Positions 13,463 through 25,264 of a DNA stretch of 64,000 nucleotides are shown piece by piece. A program made the translations under genes and the position numbers. Within the stretch, counting starts at the first letter, position 1. The number at the start of each line of letters is the position of its first letter. The DNA is from Gaeumannomyces sp. JS-464 (Eukaryota; Ascomycota; Sordariomycetes; Magnaporthales; Magnaporthaceae): the NCBI GenBank assembly GCA_002197995.1, contig NGZR01000002.1, positions 186,001 to 250,000 of the forward strand, given 5' to 3'. The notes under the pieces are model-generated. The model searched no databases. It was not told the DNA's origin and was given only the letters and a program-made list of their open reading frames with translations.

Positions 13463-16400
13463 TGCCGTTGTCGTGTTCACAAATCCGTAGGAACAACCCC
13501 TCAGAGGGAAGCTGAACCAGCTGTGTGGCCTGTCCTAGGTCTCGACACCGTGTGCGCATGTATCTGCCTACATTGAGTAGGACTAGCAGTAGTTTACATG
13601 CTGCCCGAGCTGGCCGAACGGCCGCCCCTTGGTAGCATTCCGGAACCGTCGGCCCCGCGCCGCCGTGAGTCCCTGCACTAGCGTCTTCTTTGACCTCTTC
13701 CTTGCCAGCAAGCTAGCTCCCTTTACGAGCCACAGCTCTCTGATACGCCCAGAATATGCTGGGAGGGCAGCCCGCAAACAGTGACGTGATGGGACTCTCG
13801 CCCATGTCCAGAGGTTGAGGGGTAGAGACCGCTCATCCAAGCACACCTTCCTGAACAAGCACCAGTTCCCGGGCTTGGCCAGCAAGGGCTAGGCCGGCCG
13901 CATACCCACCAGTATCAGCTGCATGCCGCAATCCTAGTGTGACCATAGCATCCTCACCGACATACCTGCATTCTGTCTTCTAGCCCTTCCTCTATCAGTC
14001 GTTGTCCATGTGCAGGTGCTTTGGGGGCAAAATATCTTCGTGTTCGTCTTCGAGCCTCAACATCGCAAACTCCCTATACAAACGAGTTGACTTGATTGGC
14101 AAGTGTACGATCCGCACATGCCATGACCTCATGCTGACTGCTTCCCTAAGGCCACGCCTCCAGCCTGCATCTCCTGTCTGCCTCTCTCGGGCGGTCCCTC
14201 TTGACCGCCTGCTCGGCAGTCTGCTCTTTTTTCTTTTTCTTTCTTTTTTTTTCTCTCTTCCAAAGTAACACGTGCCTGCTTCTATATCGGGGCATATTCT
14301 ATATCGGGCCACGGGATGCGGGATTATTATTCTCTTGGGCCTTCGATCTACGAAATGGCGGGGCGATGGATGGTGGTGGTGGTGGCGAGATCTGACTGAG
14401 ATATTATCGCTGGGCCCAGCAAAATCCCGCCGCCCCCAATTAATACCCAAAAACTGACAGCGATGCCCAATTTTCGTTTCAGCCAGCCAGCACCTGGCCA
14501 AGTAATCATCTCTGCGTTTCCGCAAGCAGACGCCTCGTCGAAGCTGACACCCGCGGCGGGCGGGATGGCCATGTACTACCGGGTACTCATCTGGGCGCGG
14601 ATAAGGAGGAGGTGCGGCGGCGGCGGTCAATGGCTACAAACCAGTCCAGGCAGGCAACCGGGGGTGCCAGTCCAAAGACAGACGGTAGAGCCGAGACAGA
14701 CCGGCATGGCAGCAAGCTTAGCAGACATCGGGACCGTCGGCGTTAACGCTGCGCCATGGAACGCATGGGGCCGGAAGCCAGCGACCAAGTTCGGAAGAAC
14801 GACGTCAAGCAGACGGCAATGTGTGCACCATCTCGGCTTTTGCTCCAAGATGCACATTTTATACCCGCACACCCTTCCCTCACGCCCAGCCTTCATTGGA
14901 GGAGCGGGTCCTTCGAAAGAGTCCCCTGCTGCCATCCCTGGACGTAATAAGCATCCTGTCACCCTGTGCCCTCCACTGACTGTGCCGTCAGACGGAACAT
15001 ACCGCCGCAACCCTGGTCTCCGCGCAGCTGGCCCCGCCATTGTTCGCACGAGGTGAGGCGACGGGCAGAGAATCGTATTCTCGTAGCGAAAGATGGGCGT
15101 AACTGGCCACGCAGCAGCGCAGCAGTTCAGGCAGGCTTTGTCAGATGCCCGGCGGCCACGAGACGGGTGGGCCCCATCAGATACCCGAGGGCTATCAGTG
15201 GGCGAGAGCCATGTACGCACACGTCGGCCGAGAGGACGTAAGCACTAGACTGTTTGCCGCCGCTGGCCTGCTGCATGTACGCGGGAGCATCGCACAGCGT
15301 CTCTCAGTCCTGGAAGGTCAAAAGAGGAAAAGCCGACCGGGAGTGGGCTTATGGAGCAAAGCGAGACGAGGGCTGGAAAAGTCTCGCGTGGAGGCACATG
15401 GTCGCCAAGAGATGCACCTCTCCGACATTAGCGCGAAGGTCCATACATGCCTGCAGGCTGACCTTTCATCTCGGGCAATAGGATATGGGAACGGCGGCGC
15501 CAAGGGGAGGGGGGGTGATTGTGACGGGAGCAGATCACTGATCACCAGCCCTAGTGCGGTCCGGCTGGCCCTAGCGTCTGATTCCGTTTCGCACAAGGCT
15601 GCAGAGCTCAGGAAACCCATGCCTGCCCCGTCTCGGCGGCTTGCCCTGTAGGGCGGGTAACGGAAAAGGGGCGTCATATTATGCGGGGACTGGCCGGGCA
15701 AAGATGAATGTCCGAACAGCAACCCAAGCGAATGCTCCAAAAGAGCGAGGTCGGACGCGACAGCAACGCGACTGCATTGGGTCACCAACACTCGGCCCCT
15801 GGACACACCCGAGCAAGAAGGTCCTATGCAGACAGGTGTTGGCAGTGAAGAGGGAAAGGAGATAGATCGTGATGGCGATGCAGGGCACCAGAAGAGAAAT
15901 TTGGATAGATTTAGGTCTTGACGAACAGGCATGGATGGGACTGCGCAGGGTGCGGGGTTTGAAGTAGGGTGATATAAGACATTCAATCTGTTGCGACTGT
16001 GCCCGCGAGACGTGGCGGGCAGCTGTGGGCGACGAGTCTAGGGCCGTAGAATCGGCGATGGCTGTGCCCGAAAGAAGCAGGCGGACAAGACGTGCAGGGC
16101 CGGCCGTTCACGAGACCTGCGGGCTTGGCATCAACTTTGCTGACCCCGGAGCCAGCGTCCGCTACAGGGGAACACAATAAGCAAAAAGCGAGCCTCGCCT
16201 GCAGGGCACGTTCACGGGGTGTGTATCCCCCCCCCAGTCATGCCTCGACTAGACGCGCGCAGCTGACGGCGGCCTAGCCGCCGCGGGCCCATGAGAGCTG
16301 GTCCACGAACCCAAAATGCGGAAGATCGGACGGGCAGCCTGCCTACCTCGCCGGGCCCTTGCTATTCTTGTCCAACCCCTTCGGCGAGTCGCGAGGCCAC

Positions 16401-16623
16401 CCACCACCCCGCAATCTCGATAGAGACGAGCAGGGGCACGAGGGGCTTCCACGGCCTTTCCCGATCGAGACTCAAGAGTCGACGAGGTCAGGGAGAGGGC
16501 GTGCGCGGCGCTAGGGCTGGAAAGATCTACACCCACCCATGCCGCGTCACACCAACCACAGGATCGCTGGTGGCTGGTGGCTGGTGGCCGGCGGTGTGCT
16601 AATGGGAAAAGCCGCACCTGTCA
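13463..16623. other. 3.2 kb intergenic region, no gene seen
   Basis: Both strands were read. Open frames of up to about 220 codons (for example 15318-15986 minus) show no domain, no splice support and compositions expected from GC-rich noncoding DNA. Short T-runs occur at about 14227-14257 and a GGT/GGTGG run at 14372-14386. Nothing here can be called beyond the flanking 3' ends of YVH1 and VFA1. Confidence 0.5.
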
Positions 16624-17376
16624 TCACACGGGCTTTCCCTTGGGTACAGCCGGGAAGAAGTTGGGGTCCATCAAGCGCTCGCGATTCCGCTTGTTCGTCT
16701 CGATCTGCCGCTTCTTGTCGACTCGCGCGTTGTAGAAGCTCCTGTGAGCCAAAGGTGGAGAAAGAGGTTAGTAATGCACGCGCGGATGCCACCAGCGAGG
16801 GGGAAGCAAGGGGCTCTGACTGTCGCAGCGCAAAGACTCGGGGCTCTTCACCCGCTGCGGGCGTCGCAGTGCCGTCGGATTTGTTGGCATTGTCCTGCGG
16901 ACGGGGAAGAGATCGTCAGTGTACTGAGCAACAGGGGACGGCCAGAGAAGGGGTCGTGGAGTGCGGACCTTGGCCGGGGGCTCGTCCCTCTTGCTGTCCT
17001 TTTTGCTGTCGTCTTTTGCGTCGTCGTCCTTTTTCTCCTTGTCCTTGCTGTCGTCTTTGCCGTCCCCTTCTTTTGCCTTTTCCTTTTCCTTTTTTTCCTT
17101 CTTCTTTTTCTGCCTCTCCTCGTACTCCTTTCTGACGCGCTCTACCTCGTCGTCCAGCTCCTTTTTCTTCTTGGCGTCGATGGCGGCCTGGTCGACGATG
17201 GGGCTGGCGAAGTTGGCGTCGTGCAGGTGGATAGGACACACGTAGAAAAAGTCTTGCTTGTCGGGCGTGATGAGGACGGTGGTGCTGGGCTTGTAGCAGA
17301 TGTCGCAGCCCTTGGCGGCCGTGCCAGCCACGAGGCGGCGCGTGTAGACGTTGGGAAAGGGGGCGGCGGAGGCCAT
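16624..17376 (-). CDS. VFA1: Vps4-associated protein Vfa1
   Basis: Homologue of yeast Vfa1, a small regulator that binds the ESCRT disassembly ATPase Vps4 at endosomes. The N-terminus has the family's zinc-ribbon-like pattern: FPNVYTRRLV, then KGCDICYKPSTTVL, then FYVCPIHLHD. A highly charged Lys/Glu/Asp coiled-coil segment follows (about residues 65-125). The conserved C-terminal box includes PRVFALRQSFYNARVD and NKRNRERLMDPNFFP. Three exons fit: 17376-16969, 16894-16821 and 16741-16624, with GT-AG introns of 74 and 79 bases. The total is exactly 600 bases, encoding 199 residues, with no frame break. The start at 17376 matches the family N-terminus; an in-frame ATG lies 72 bases upstream. 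It is divergently transcribed from ARG4, and the intergenic region of about 380 bases is shared. Confidence 0.88.
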
Positions 17377-17617
17377 GATTGTTGGGGAGAGTGTCGCTGT
17401 CGTTGATGGATTGAGGTTGTGTAGCTTGGGCCGATTGATTGTAGCCAAGCCCTTCTGGCGCCTCCTTGCCCCTCACAATGGAACTGCGGCTGGCACTTCG
17501 AGGCTGGCGGGGCTCTGGACCCACCAGGGGCCACGACCCCACTCAGCGGCGCATTGGCCAATGGAATGGCGCGGTTTGATGGCTTAGGTCCACGTCAGTT
17601 CTCGAGTTCGGTGACGT

Positions 17618-17624
17618 TGAGTCA
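17618..17624. promoter_or_regulatory. Cpc1/Gcn4-type TGAGTCA site upstream of ARG4
   Basis: The sequence TGAGTCA, within TTGAGTCAAA, is the canonical binding site of the bZIP amino-acid starvation activator (Gcn4 in yeast, Cpc1/CpcA in filamentous fungi). It lies 132-138 bases upstream of the ARG4 start codon and in the region shared with VFA1. Cross-pathway control of arginine genes through such sites is established in fungi. That this copy is used is inferred. Confidence 0.65.
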
Positions 17625-17755
17625 AACGAAACCTCTACTAAAGCTAAACTCACGTCACCCCTCCCACGGCGGGCATAAAAACGAAGTCGATCTAGGCCGC
17701 ATCTCCCATCCACAAGAGACACGAGGAAGAGGGCGGCAGACCCCAGACAGAGATC

Positions 17756-19256
17756 ATGGCCGAGCAACAATCCCACGAGAAGAAGGCAAACATGCTTTGG
17801 GGAGGCCGCTTTACGGGTGCGTGCGACGAGATCTCCCTGCGAAGCACTGGCCCTGCTATTTGCCGTCTCGTTTCGTTGTGTGCCTCCCTTTTCCTTTGCT
17901 AACTTGCCTCGCGCGCAGGCGGCCTCGACCCGCTCATGGTGGCCTACAACGAGAGCATCTACTTTGACAAGAACATGTACCGCCAAGACATTCTCGGCAG
18001 CATAGCCTTTGCCCGCGCCAACTGTAAAGCCGGCGTCATCAGCCAAGACGAGTTCTCCAAAATCGAGGCAGGCCTGCGGGAGGTGGGAGAAGGAGTGGAA
18101 AGCTGGTACCTTCAAGATCGTGCCCGGGGCGGACGAGGACATCCACACGGCCAACGAGCGGCGGCTAGGCGAGATCATCGGCAAGGACGTGGCCGGCAAG
18201 CTGCACACGGGGCGGTCGCGCAACGAGCAGGTGGTGACCGACATGCGCATGTGGCTGCGCGACGAGCTGCGCAAGATCGAGGAGCACCTCGTCAGCTTCC
18301 TGACCGTGACGGCGGCCCGGGCCGAGCGCGAGCTGGACCTCGTCATGCCCGGGTACACACACCTCCAACGCGCCCAGCCGATCCGCTGGAGCCACTGGAT
18401 GCTCTCGTACGGGCTCGTCTTTGCCTCGGACCTGGAGCGCCTGCGCGAGGTGATCAAGCGCGTCAACCGCTCGCCGCTCGGCTGCGGCGCCCTTGCCGGC
18501 AACCCCTTCGGCATCGATCGCGACATGATGGCCAAGGAGCTCGGGTTCGACGGCCTCATGTGGAACTCGATGGGCGCGGTGGCCGACCGCGACTTTGTGG
18601 CCGAGACGCTGCAGTGGGGCGCCATGTTCATGCAGCACATCAGCCGCTGGGCCGAGACCTGATCGTTGTACTCGGCCGAGTTCGGCTTCGTGCGCCTGGC
18701 GGACGCGTACTCGACGGGCAGCCTGATGCCGCAGAAGAAGAACCCCGACAGCCTGGAGCTGCTGCGCGGCAAGAGCGACGGCGTTTGGGCACATGGCCGG
18801 CTTATGATGGTGCAGAAGGGCCTGCCGAGCACGTACAACAAGGACCTACAGGAGAGCATCGAGCCCATGCTGGACCACGTGCGCACCGTTTCCGACAGCG
18901 TCCAGATCGCCGAGGGCGTGCTCGCGACGCTCGAGGCGCGCGGCGACCGCATGCGGGCGGCGCTGGACCCCTTCATGCTGGCGACCGACGTGGCCGACTA
19001 CCTGGTGCGCAAGGGCGTACCGTTCCGCGAGACGCACCACATCTCGGGGCGCTGCGTCGCGCTGTCGGAGCAGACCAACACGCCCATGGACAAGCTTACG
19101 TATGAGCAGCTGCGCGAGATCGACGCCCGCTTCGAGCCAGATATTGCCGAGTCGTTCGACTACGACCGCAGCGTCGAGATGCGCACGGCCAAGGGCGGCA
19201 CGAGCAAGGAGACGGTCCTCGAGCAGATTAAAGTGCTGAGGGGCATGCTGGCGTAA
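17756..19256 (+). CDS. ARG4: Argininosuccinate lyase (last step of arginine synthesis; broken frame)
   Basis: Cleaves argininosuccinate to arginine and fumarate. Exon 1 (17756-17816, ending MLWGGRFT) joins exon 2 (17919-19256) across a GT-AG intron. Family landmarks: [58 protein letters not shown], and [12 protein letters not shown] near the C-terminus. Three single-base changes break the frame: an extra G at 18083-18087, a missing G at 18654-18657, and an extra T at 18666-18667. The last two produce an in-frame TGA at 18660-18662. Allowing for them gives 466 codons including the stop. Two codons expected in the family are also absent: one just after the TGA, and a Ser of the fumarate-lyase signature ([12 protein letters not shown] instead of STGSSLMPQ). 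If the sequence is correct, the gene is dead and the strain would need arginine. Confidence 0.92.
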
Positions 19257-19740
19257 AGCGTTTGGCTTTTGAGCGAGAGCTGTTTCAACTTCTCCTGCGG
19301 CGGGCTAGACGCAAGAACAAAAAAAAAAGACCAAAAAGAGTGAGGCGAATGCCTATATAGACAAACAGTCAAGAGAGCAATCTATGCACACCCACTTTGG
19401 ACTGTCACGCACTAAAGTCCGTCTCCATGCCAGTTGTAAACGCGCATTGTAGGGGACGGGAAGGGTGGGATGGAAGCTTCGGCTTGGTGAAGCAAAATCC
19501 GTCCAAATTTCTGACAGGGGTGGGCTCGCAAGGGGTCGAGCAAGCCCTGTGGGCCTGTAGTCCTGGAGCGCAAAGCCAATCAACGCGTCGAGCAGTCCGG
19601 AATTTGGGCGCAACATGTTCGAGACCTTGAGCGCGACGACACTCATCACCCTCCGCTTTGCAGCCCAAGCCGAACCCTGCTGCTGCCATTGTCGCCTCCG
19701 CTTCCTGGCCGACTCCTCGCGGAATCGCCCGCCGCCCACG
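19257..19740. other. ARG4-RTT106 intergenic region
   Basis: Holds the 3' end of ARG4 and the promoter/leader of RTT106, both transcribed rightward. An A-run at 19319-19328 is the only notable sequence. The RTT106 frame is open upstream to 19615, but family comparison places the start at 19741. Confidence 0.55.
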
Positions 19741-21319
19741 ATGGCGTGCCGAGACCAGCTCGACGCCGAAAAGATCGCCCTCGTCTTCCAGGCCCGCCCC
19801 GACATCGTCGAGGGCATCCAGGCTGCCGCAGACACCCCCACGGTGGCCTCGCTGTTCAACACCATCGCCAGTTTCGTCCTCGACCGGCTGTCCGGTGCCG
19901 CGGACTCGGGAGAGCCTGCCTTCAAGCGCCGTCGCGTCAACGGCGCCGGCGGCCACAGCAACGGGACAGTCCCCATCCCAGACAACAAGACGCCCAATGG
20001 AGCAGCCACCAAGGCTTCCGCCCCAGCAGGCGACGCTGCTGCCTCTACGGCCGCTTTGGCCGAAGCCGCCGCGGAGGAGGAGCTGCAGCTCGAAATCAAG
20101 GACATATCGGTCTCGGTGCCGCAGCGCAAGAAGCTGAACCTCTGCTTCACCAAGAACTACCTCTACGCCCGCACAAATGCCGACACGAAACCAGTGGCTG
20201 GCGTCGTCTATCGCTGGGCTGACATTGGTACGCACACCCTGCCTTGCTTCGTCCTTCTCGCCTCTCCCAGGCAGGCCAAGCTCATTCTGACTGACATTTG
20301 CGCGCGCCGACAGAGCACGCCTTCTACATCCCCGTCCCCGAAAAGGCCCAGCAGCAATGGAACTACATCATGTTCCCCCGCGGCACCTACCTGCCATCCT
20401 CCACCCCTACCGCTAGCGGCTCCGCCCCCGAGCCCCTCGTCTCACCGTGCCCGCCACTGCGCCCAAGACCGGCAGCATCTGGGGCCGGCTCGCGGGCCAG
20501 GCCCAGGCCGTGTCGGACAGCCACACGTTGCTGTTCCACTGGGCCGTGGCCGAGTTCCTGCGCATCGCACACAAGTACCACTCGCCCTCACCCGACACCA
20601 CCTCGCCGGTGCCGCTCGTGTGCGCCGACCCGAAAGTCTTCCACAGCGCCGTGCGCCAGTCGCACCGCCCGGCCGAGAAGGCCGTGCACGTGCGCGCCTT
20701 CCGCGGCTCCAAGGACGGCTACCTCTTCTTCCTGCCCACGGGCATCCTGTGGGGCTTCAAGAAGCCGCTGCTGTTCCTGCCGCTCGACCGCGTCGTCGCC
20801 CTCAGCTACACGAGCGTGCTGCAGCGCACCTTCAACATCGTCGTCGAGGTCGACCTGGGCGGCGGCGACAGCGCGACCGAGGAGCTCGAGTTCTCCATGC
20901 TGGACCAGGAGGACTACGCCGGCATCAGCCAGAACTACGTCGCCAAGCACCGCCTGCAGGACCGCAGCATGGCCGAACAGCGCAAGGCCAAGCGCGAGCT
21001 GGCCGAGAACGCCAAGAAGGGCGGCGCTGCTGCGGCGGCGGCGGCGGGAGGGGCCGGCGAGGACGGCGAGGGCGACGACGGCGCGGCGCCCGAGGAGGAC
21101 GACGACCTGACGGAGCTGCAGCGGGCCGAAAGAGAGGCCGAGCAGCGGCTGCAGGACGAGGAGGACGAGGACGAGGAGGATTACGACCCCGGAAGCGACG
21201 GCGACAGCGAGGGCGAAGGGACCTCGAGCGAGGAGGAGGACGATAGTGGTGGGGAAGGCGAGGCCGACGGCGGCGACGATGACGACGAAGATGAGGATCT
21301 CCCCGACGCCGAGGAGTAG
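19741..21319 (+). CDS. RTT106: Histone chaperone Rtt106
   Basis: H3-H4 chaperone with tandem PH-like domains, acting in replication-coupled nucleosome assembly and silencing in the nucleus. The N-terminal dimerisation region contains [16 protein letters not shown] and [13 protein letters not shown]. The PH domains include [63 protein letters not shown] and [17 protein letters not shown]. The acidic Asp/Glu tail (about the last 70 residues) is typical. One GT-AG intron lies at 20228-20313. One base (C) is missing at about 20440-20442 (GTC TCACC for GTC CTC ACC), which splits the gene into two frames. With it the coding length is 1494 bases, 497 residues. The start at 19741 ([12 protein letters not shown]) fits the family. 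Confidence 0.9.
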
Positions 21320-21685
21320 CTGTAAGCTTCAACCGACCAGCACTATCTCGATGTGTAACGCTGCGCAGCTGGTGGCATTTAGACTTTGTATTTTAGACGG
21401 CACTTTTTTTTCCAGGTAAAATATGCGGGTGGGACAAGGACTCATGCAAAGTCAAGCGATAATGATAACTTCTTTGACTGTACTTATTTTTGGTTGATCT
21501 CGGGTTGCGAAACCCTCAGTCAACCAGCCCGCTACTACATATGCCCCCCTCTATTACCTACGGACTCCTCCCTGATAACGTAGATAAAACCAGCGATCTC
21601 ATTGAGATTATCGCCGTCCGGCGTTAACGCACCGAGCAAGACGTTTCCCGTCACTCCCATCTGCCTTGTTCCAGCCTTTTTACCC
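21320..21685. other. Convergent 3' region between RTT106 and the aspartic protease
   Basis: The two genes point toward each other. The stretch is more AT-rich than its surroundings (21380-21600), as expected for overlapping 3' untranslated regions and polyadenylation sites. No open frame of interest was seen. Confidence 0.55.
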
Positions 21686-23953
21686 TTATCGAACGTTGCA
21701 GGCGCTGCCGCCTCCGGGCACCATGTCCCCGACCATGGTTGTCACCGTGACGTAAACAACACCTGTGCATTTTGGGTAAAGGTCTGTTGTCGGGGCATCG
21801 GGCGTGATGTAAGGTTTGCTCAGAGTGGGCATCGGGCTAGCCACGGTCGTGTCGTCGTCCCAACCGGTCGCGGGTGGGATCCTCACCTCCCAGCCCGCCG
21901 TCGCAGGTGCTGTACGTGAGACACTCCTCGTTGGCCGTCACACCCGCGCCCTCTTCTGTGCTCAGGGCCAGGACGCAGAAGCTCGTCTGGTAACAGCCCA
22001 TGTCGATGGTGGCGATCGTGTCGGTCGAGCTCGTGGTCGCAGCGGGGGTGATGGTGTACAACGCGCTTGTTGATCCGCCGATCCCGTCGTCCGACAAGGG
22101 TATGGTCTTTCTAGCCGTTGCCGGATCCACGTCATTGGTGAGGATTGAGTCCGGGCCCAAAGTGTCGACGGGCACGTCAGTAGGGAACGGCTCGATCACG
22201 ATAGATGGCCCGACGGGCCGTGTGGGCACAATTGGGTCGCTGGTGTCGGTGAACGTGGCACCACTGAGTGGCTCGGGAAGGGGCAGCAGTGTCGAGAAGC
22301 CATCTGTCTCGGAAGCTAGAGGCGGACTGTCACTGGGCGTGGAAGTGATCCAGGAGAGAGTGGACCATTCGGTGGACGAGACGGTCAGTGGAACGGGGGC
22401 TGGGCGCGACGTGCACGTGTCCCACGCAGGCTGCTCGCACTTGCCCTCGAAGGCGGCGATGTCGTCCTGCGTCGGCACGATATCAGATCCGCAGTCGGAG
22501 AAGGGGGCCAGGTGGAGCAGCTTAAGGTCCGGCTGGTACAGAGCCATGAGTCCGCGCGCAGGAAGCTGTCGCCTAGGACGGAAATGCCGATCGAGTCGGC
22601 GTCGCCGACCATACCGAGGAAGCACTGGCCGCCGGTGGGCACGTTGCGCCAGATGAACTCGCGGATGGGGATGTTGAAGACGATGTCTCCGAAGCCAAAG
22701 TCTACCGTGTCTGCCGAGTCGGCGTAGTGGCAGCTGACCTTCCAGAGCTGCAGGTACGAGTCGAAGCGAGCGCCGGGAATCAGGGCTGCCGTCTGGTTGG
22801 CGGCGTCGAACGGCAGGTGGCTGATAGTGCTCCCCGTGTCGACGATGGCGGGGCCCCAGAAGGATGTGTCGGTGGCCGCTGTCGACTCGCATGAGCCCTT
22901 GCTTGTCACGCCCATGTATGTGAGGTTGACTTGGTAGCTGTAGTCAGGGTCAGCAATAGATATCAAGTGCAGAGAAGAGGGGCGCGGCCACTAACTGAAG
23001 GGATCGACTGAAAAACTTCTGGGAATCGATCATGGGTATCGCTTGGAGCTGCCCCGAGAACTTTGCAGTATCGACTCCGCCGAAGACGGCCTGGCCTGGG
23101 CAGTGTTGGTTGTGTTAGCAGCGGCAGATGCATGGAAAGGTGAAGCTCAGACGCGAACATACCTTGCGCAGAGGCACTGTCACCCAACGAGATGCTGAAA
23201 TCTTTGGTTTCGACCACGCCCTGGCCCATGAGCTCGTCGAGGACCACGCTGTCATATCCCAAGCCGAGAATGCCAGCATCAAGGTTGTACGAGTACTTGG
23301 CCATGCCAAACTGGACGGCCGACGCGGGTTTGCCTGTAGTCAAAGGGCAGGAAGACAAGGTCAACCATTGACATCTTGCAATATGATAGTCACAGGGCCG
23401 AGGGACAGATGCCATATTCGTGCTGGGGCGTCATACCTGCAATGGCAAAGCTGTCACTGAAGTACCAGCCCTCGACAGACCCAGATCCGTACGTGATGGA
23501 GAATGGGGCCGACAGATTCTGGGCCGTCGTCGAGTCCGAAGCGTTGTAGCGGCCGGCGGCGAGGCAGACGGCCTGGTGGCTGAAGGCATCGCACTCTGGG
23601 TTGACCCACGTCTCGTCCGATCCCGTGTCGAATATGAGGCTAACATTCTGTGGCGGCGTGCCGACTTGGACGTCCATGATGTACTCATATCCGTAGAGAA
23701 TGTTGCTGACGTTGACGGGAAGCGGCGTTGACGAGTTGTCGACCTGGCGGGCGTGCATGGCAGCTGCGCGCAAGTAGCGCGCCTGCGAAAGCGATCTGCG
23801 ACTCTCTGGCGTCTTGACGCGACGGACCGACGTCTTGAGAACGGCCGGCTGTCCCGCCTCCTGTTGAGGGTTGGAGTTTGAGGTCCGCGCCCGGGTCGCC
23901 GCAGAGGCCAGGGCGGACAGCCCCACGATGGCCAGAAGCTGCGAGTGGCGCAT
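21686..23953 (-). CDS. Secreted pepsin-like aspartic protease (A1) with Ser/Thr-rich C-terminal extension
   Basis: Extracellular or wall-associated endopeptidase. Signal peptide at residues 1-18 (MRHSQLLAIVGLSALASA), then a propeptide. The two catalytic motifs are intact: IFDTGSDETWV and AIVDTGSTISHL. Four exons fit: 23953-23437, 23333-23163, 23095-22996 and 22937-21686, with GT-AG introns and matching phases. The last exon continues past the protease domain into about 200 Ser/Thr/Pro-rich residues, as in yapsin-like and wall-linked proteases. No convincing GPI tail is seen at the end (SACNVR). Single-base breaks lie at about 22552 (one base short, FLRA to LMALYQPDLKLLHL) and at 21894-21896 (one G extra). 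Net length is 680 codons. Without the second shift the protein would end at 21837 instead. Confidence 0.85.
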
Positions 23954-24093
23954 TTTTGCGGCGAGAGAACGAATGGATAGGAAAGGGAAACAGAAGGGCC
24001 GTCGGAGTGAGCGAACTGAGAGACCGAGAGAAAAGGTGCTTCCATGGCACTCGACAGGAAAAACCAGGAAGACAAGCCTCCTGCTGAGGAGCA

Positions 24094-24099
24094 TATATA
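24094..24099 (-). promoter_or_regulatory. TATA box of the aspartic protease gene
   Basis: TATATA read on the minus strand, about 140 bases upstream of the ATG at 23953. This is a typical spacing for a fungal secreted-protein gene. No competing start lies between. Confidence 0.6.
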
Positions 24100-25264
24100 G
24101 GAGGATGCATATCACACACCAGACGTCGAAGAGAGATCATTGCTCTACCCGGCCGGCCAGCTGCTCGTGCTGTTTGCTCGAGGCCATGCCGGCTGATGGA
24201 ACATCTTGCTCGCTTCCAAGGTTCCGCCTGCCAGGCCACAAGGTGGAGCAGATGAGCCGAGCCGGTTTCGACACTCGAAGGTCGGTTGCACCACTCGCGG
24301 AGGGCGGCGGTGATGCCGTCGGCCGGCTGCCGGGCGCTGGCGAGGCACAGCGCATGTACGTTCCCAGGGCTGGAGCAACAATATTCAGGGACCGGGGAGG
24401 GTGCGAGGCGTCCACGAGCACAAGAGCGTTCAGCATGTGCATGACTGGCTCCACGGACTGGAGAGTCGTCGAAGTGGGAATCGCCAGAGGAGTCACAGTG
24501 ATGGCCTTTGACAGGGCACCTTGGCGTGTTGTGCAAAGGCTCGAGTCGGTAAATCCCCGGGGACACAAGCCAAGGAGGAGGGAAGACGAGAATATCGGCT
24601 GGAAATGAGCAGGGGGTGTCAAAGGAGGTGTGCTCCCTGGGCAGGGCAACACGACAAAATAGGAGCCGTCATTGCCTGGTGGCGCGGAGTCCTGGCGCGG
24701 CTTGGCATTGACTGTCGAGGGAGAGCCGGGAGACGCGTAGTTTGCTACCTCGCTGCTTGTCGTCGAGGGAGCATGCATCCATTGGATTCGCATTTGATTC
24801 GCATTGCCGCGTCCGTCCTTGATCGTTTTGGTGTTGCTGACATCAATATGATCCCCACTCAGTCGCCCGCCTTGGGCTGTGCTTGAGCTGCAGCCAGGGT
24901 TAGGTGGTGGAAACCCGCCACACAGGCAGCCCTCTGCCCACGCCTGCTGCAGCTAACCTGGAGTTAACCCCCTAAACCCCGCCCATGCAGCATTTGATCG
25001 TATTCCCGAGTAGCACCGCCGAACCAGCAGCCTCGTCGCGTCGAGCATCATCGACTTCATCGACTGCCTGCTCCGCTCCCCTCCAGTAGATAGACCTCTT
25101 CGAGCCTCGGTTTCCGTCTATAAATTGGCAGCCATGCCTGCTGCTTCGAAGCGGAATGGAGATGGCGACGCCAGCAACACACGCTGCATTCCTCGACTCC
25201 TGACGCCTCCCAGCCGCTAGCCTTCAACCAGCACCAGACACGCGACGCCAACCGCCAAACCAAA
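24100..25264. other. Divergent intergenic region between protease and aldo/keto reductase
   Basis: Shared upstream DNA of two divergently transcribed genes. Open frames across 23685-24800 on both strands are motif-free and overlap the protease gene antisense, so I read them as chance. No tRNA or repeat was seen. Confidence 0.5.

Noticed and set aside
16961..17245. Ser/Phe/Leu-rich plus-strand frames resembling membrane proteins
   Set aside because: Exact antisense of the Lys/Glu coiled coil of VFA1.
18165..18794. 209-codon minus-strand open frame inside ARG4
   Set aside because: Antisense shadow of a highly biased conserved gene.
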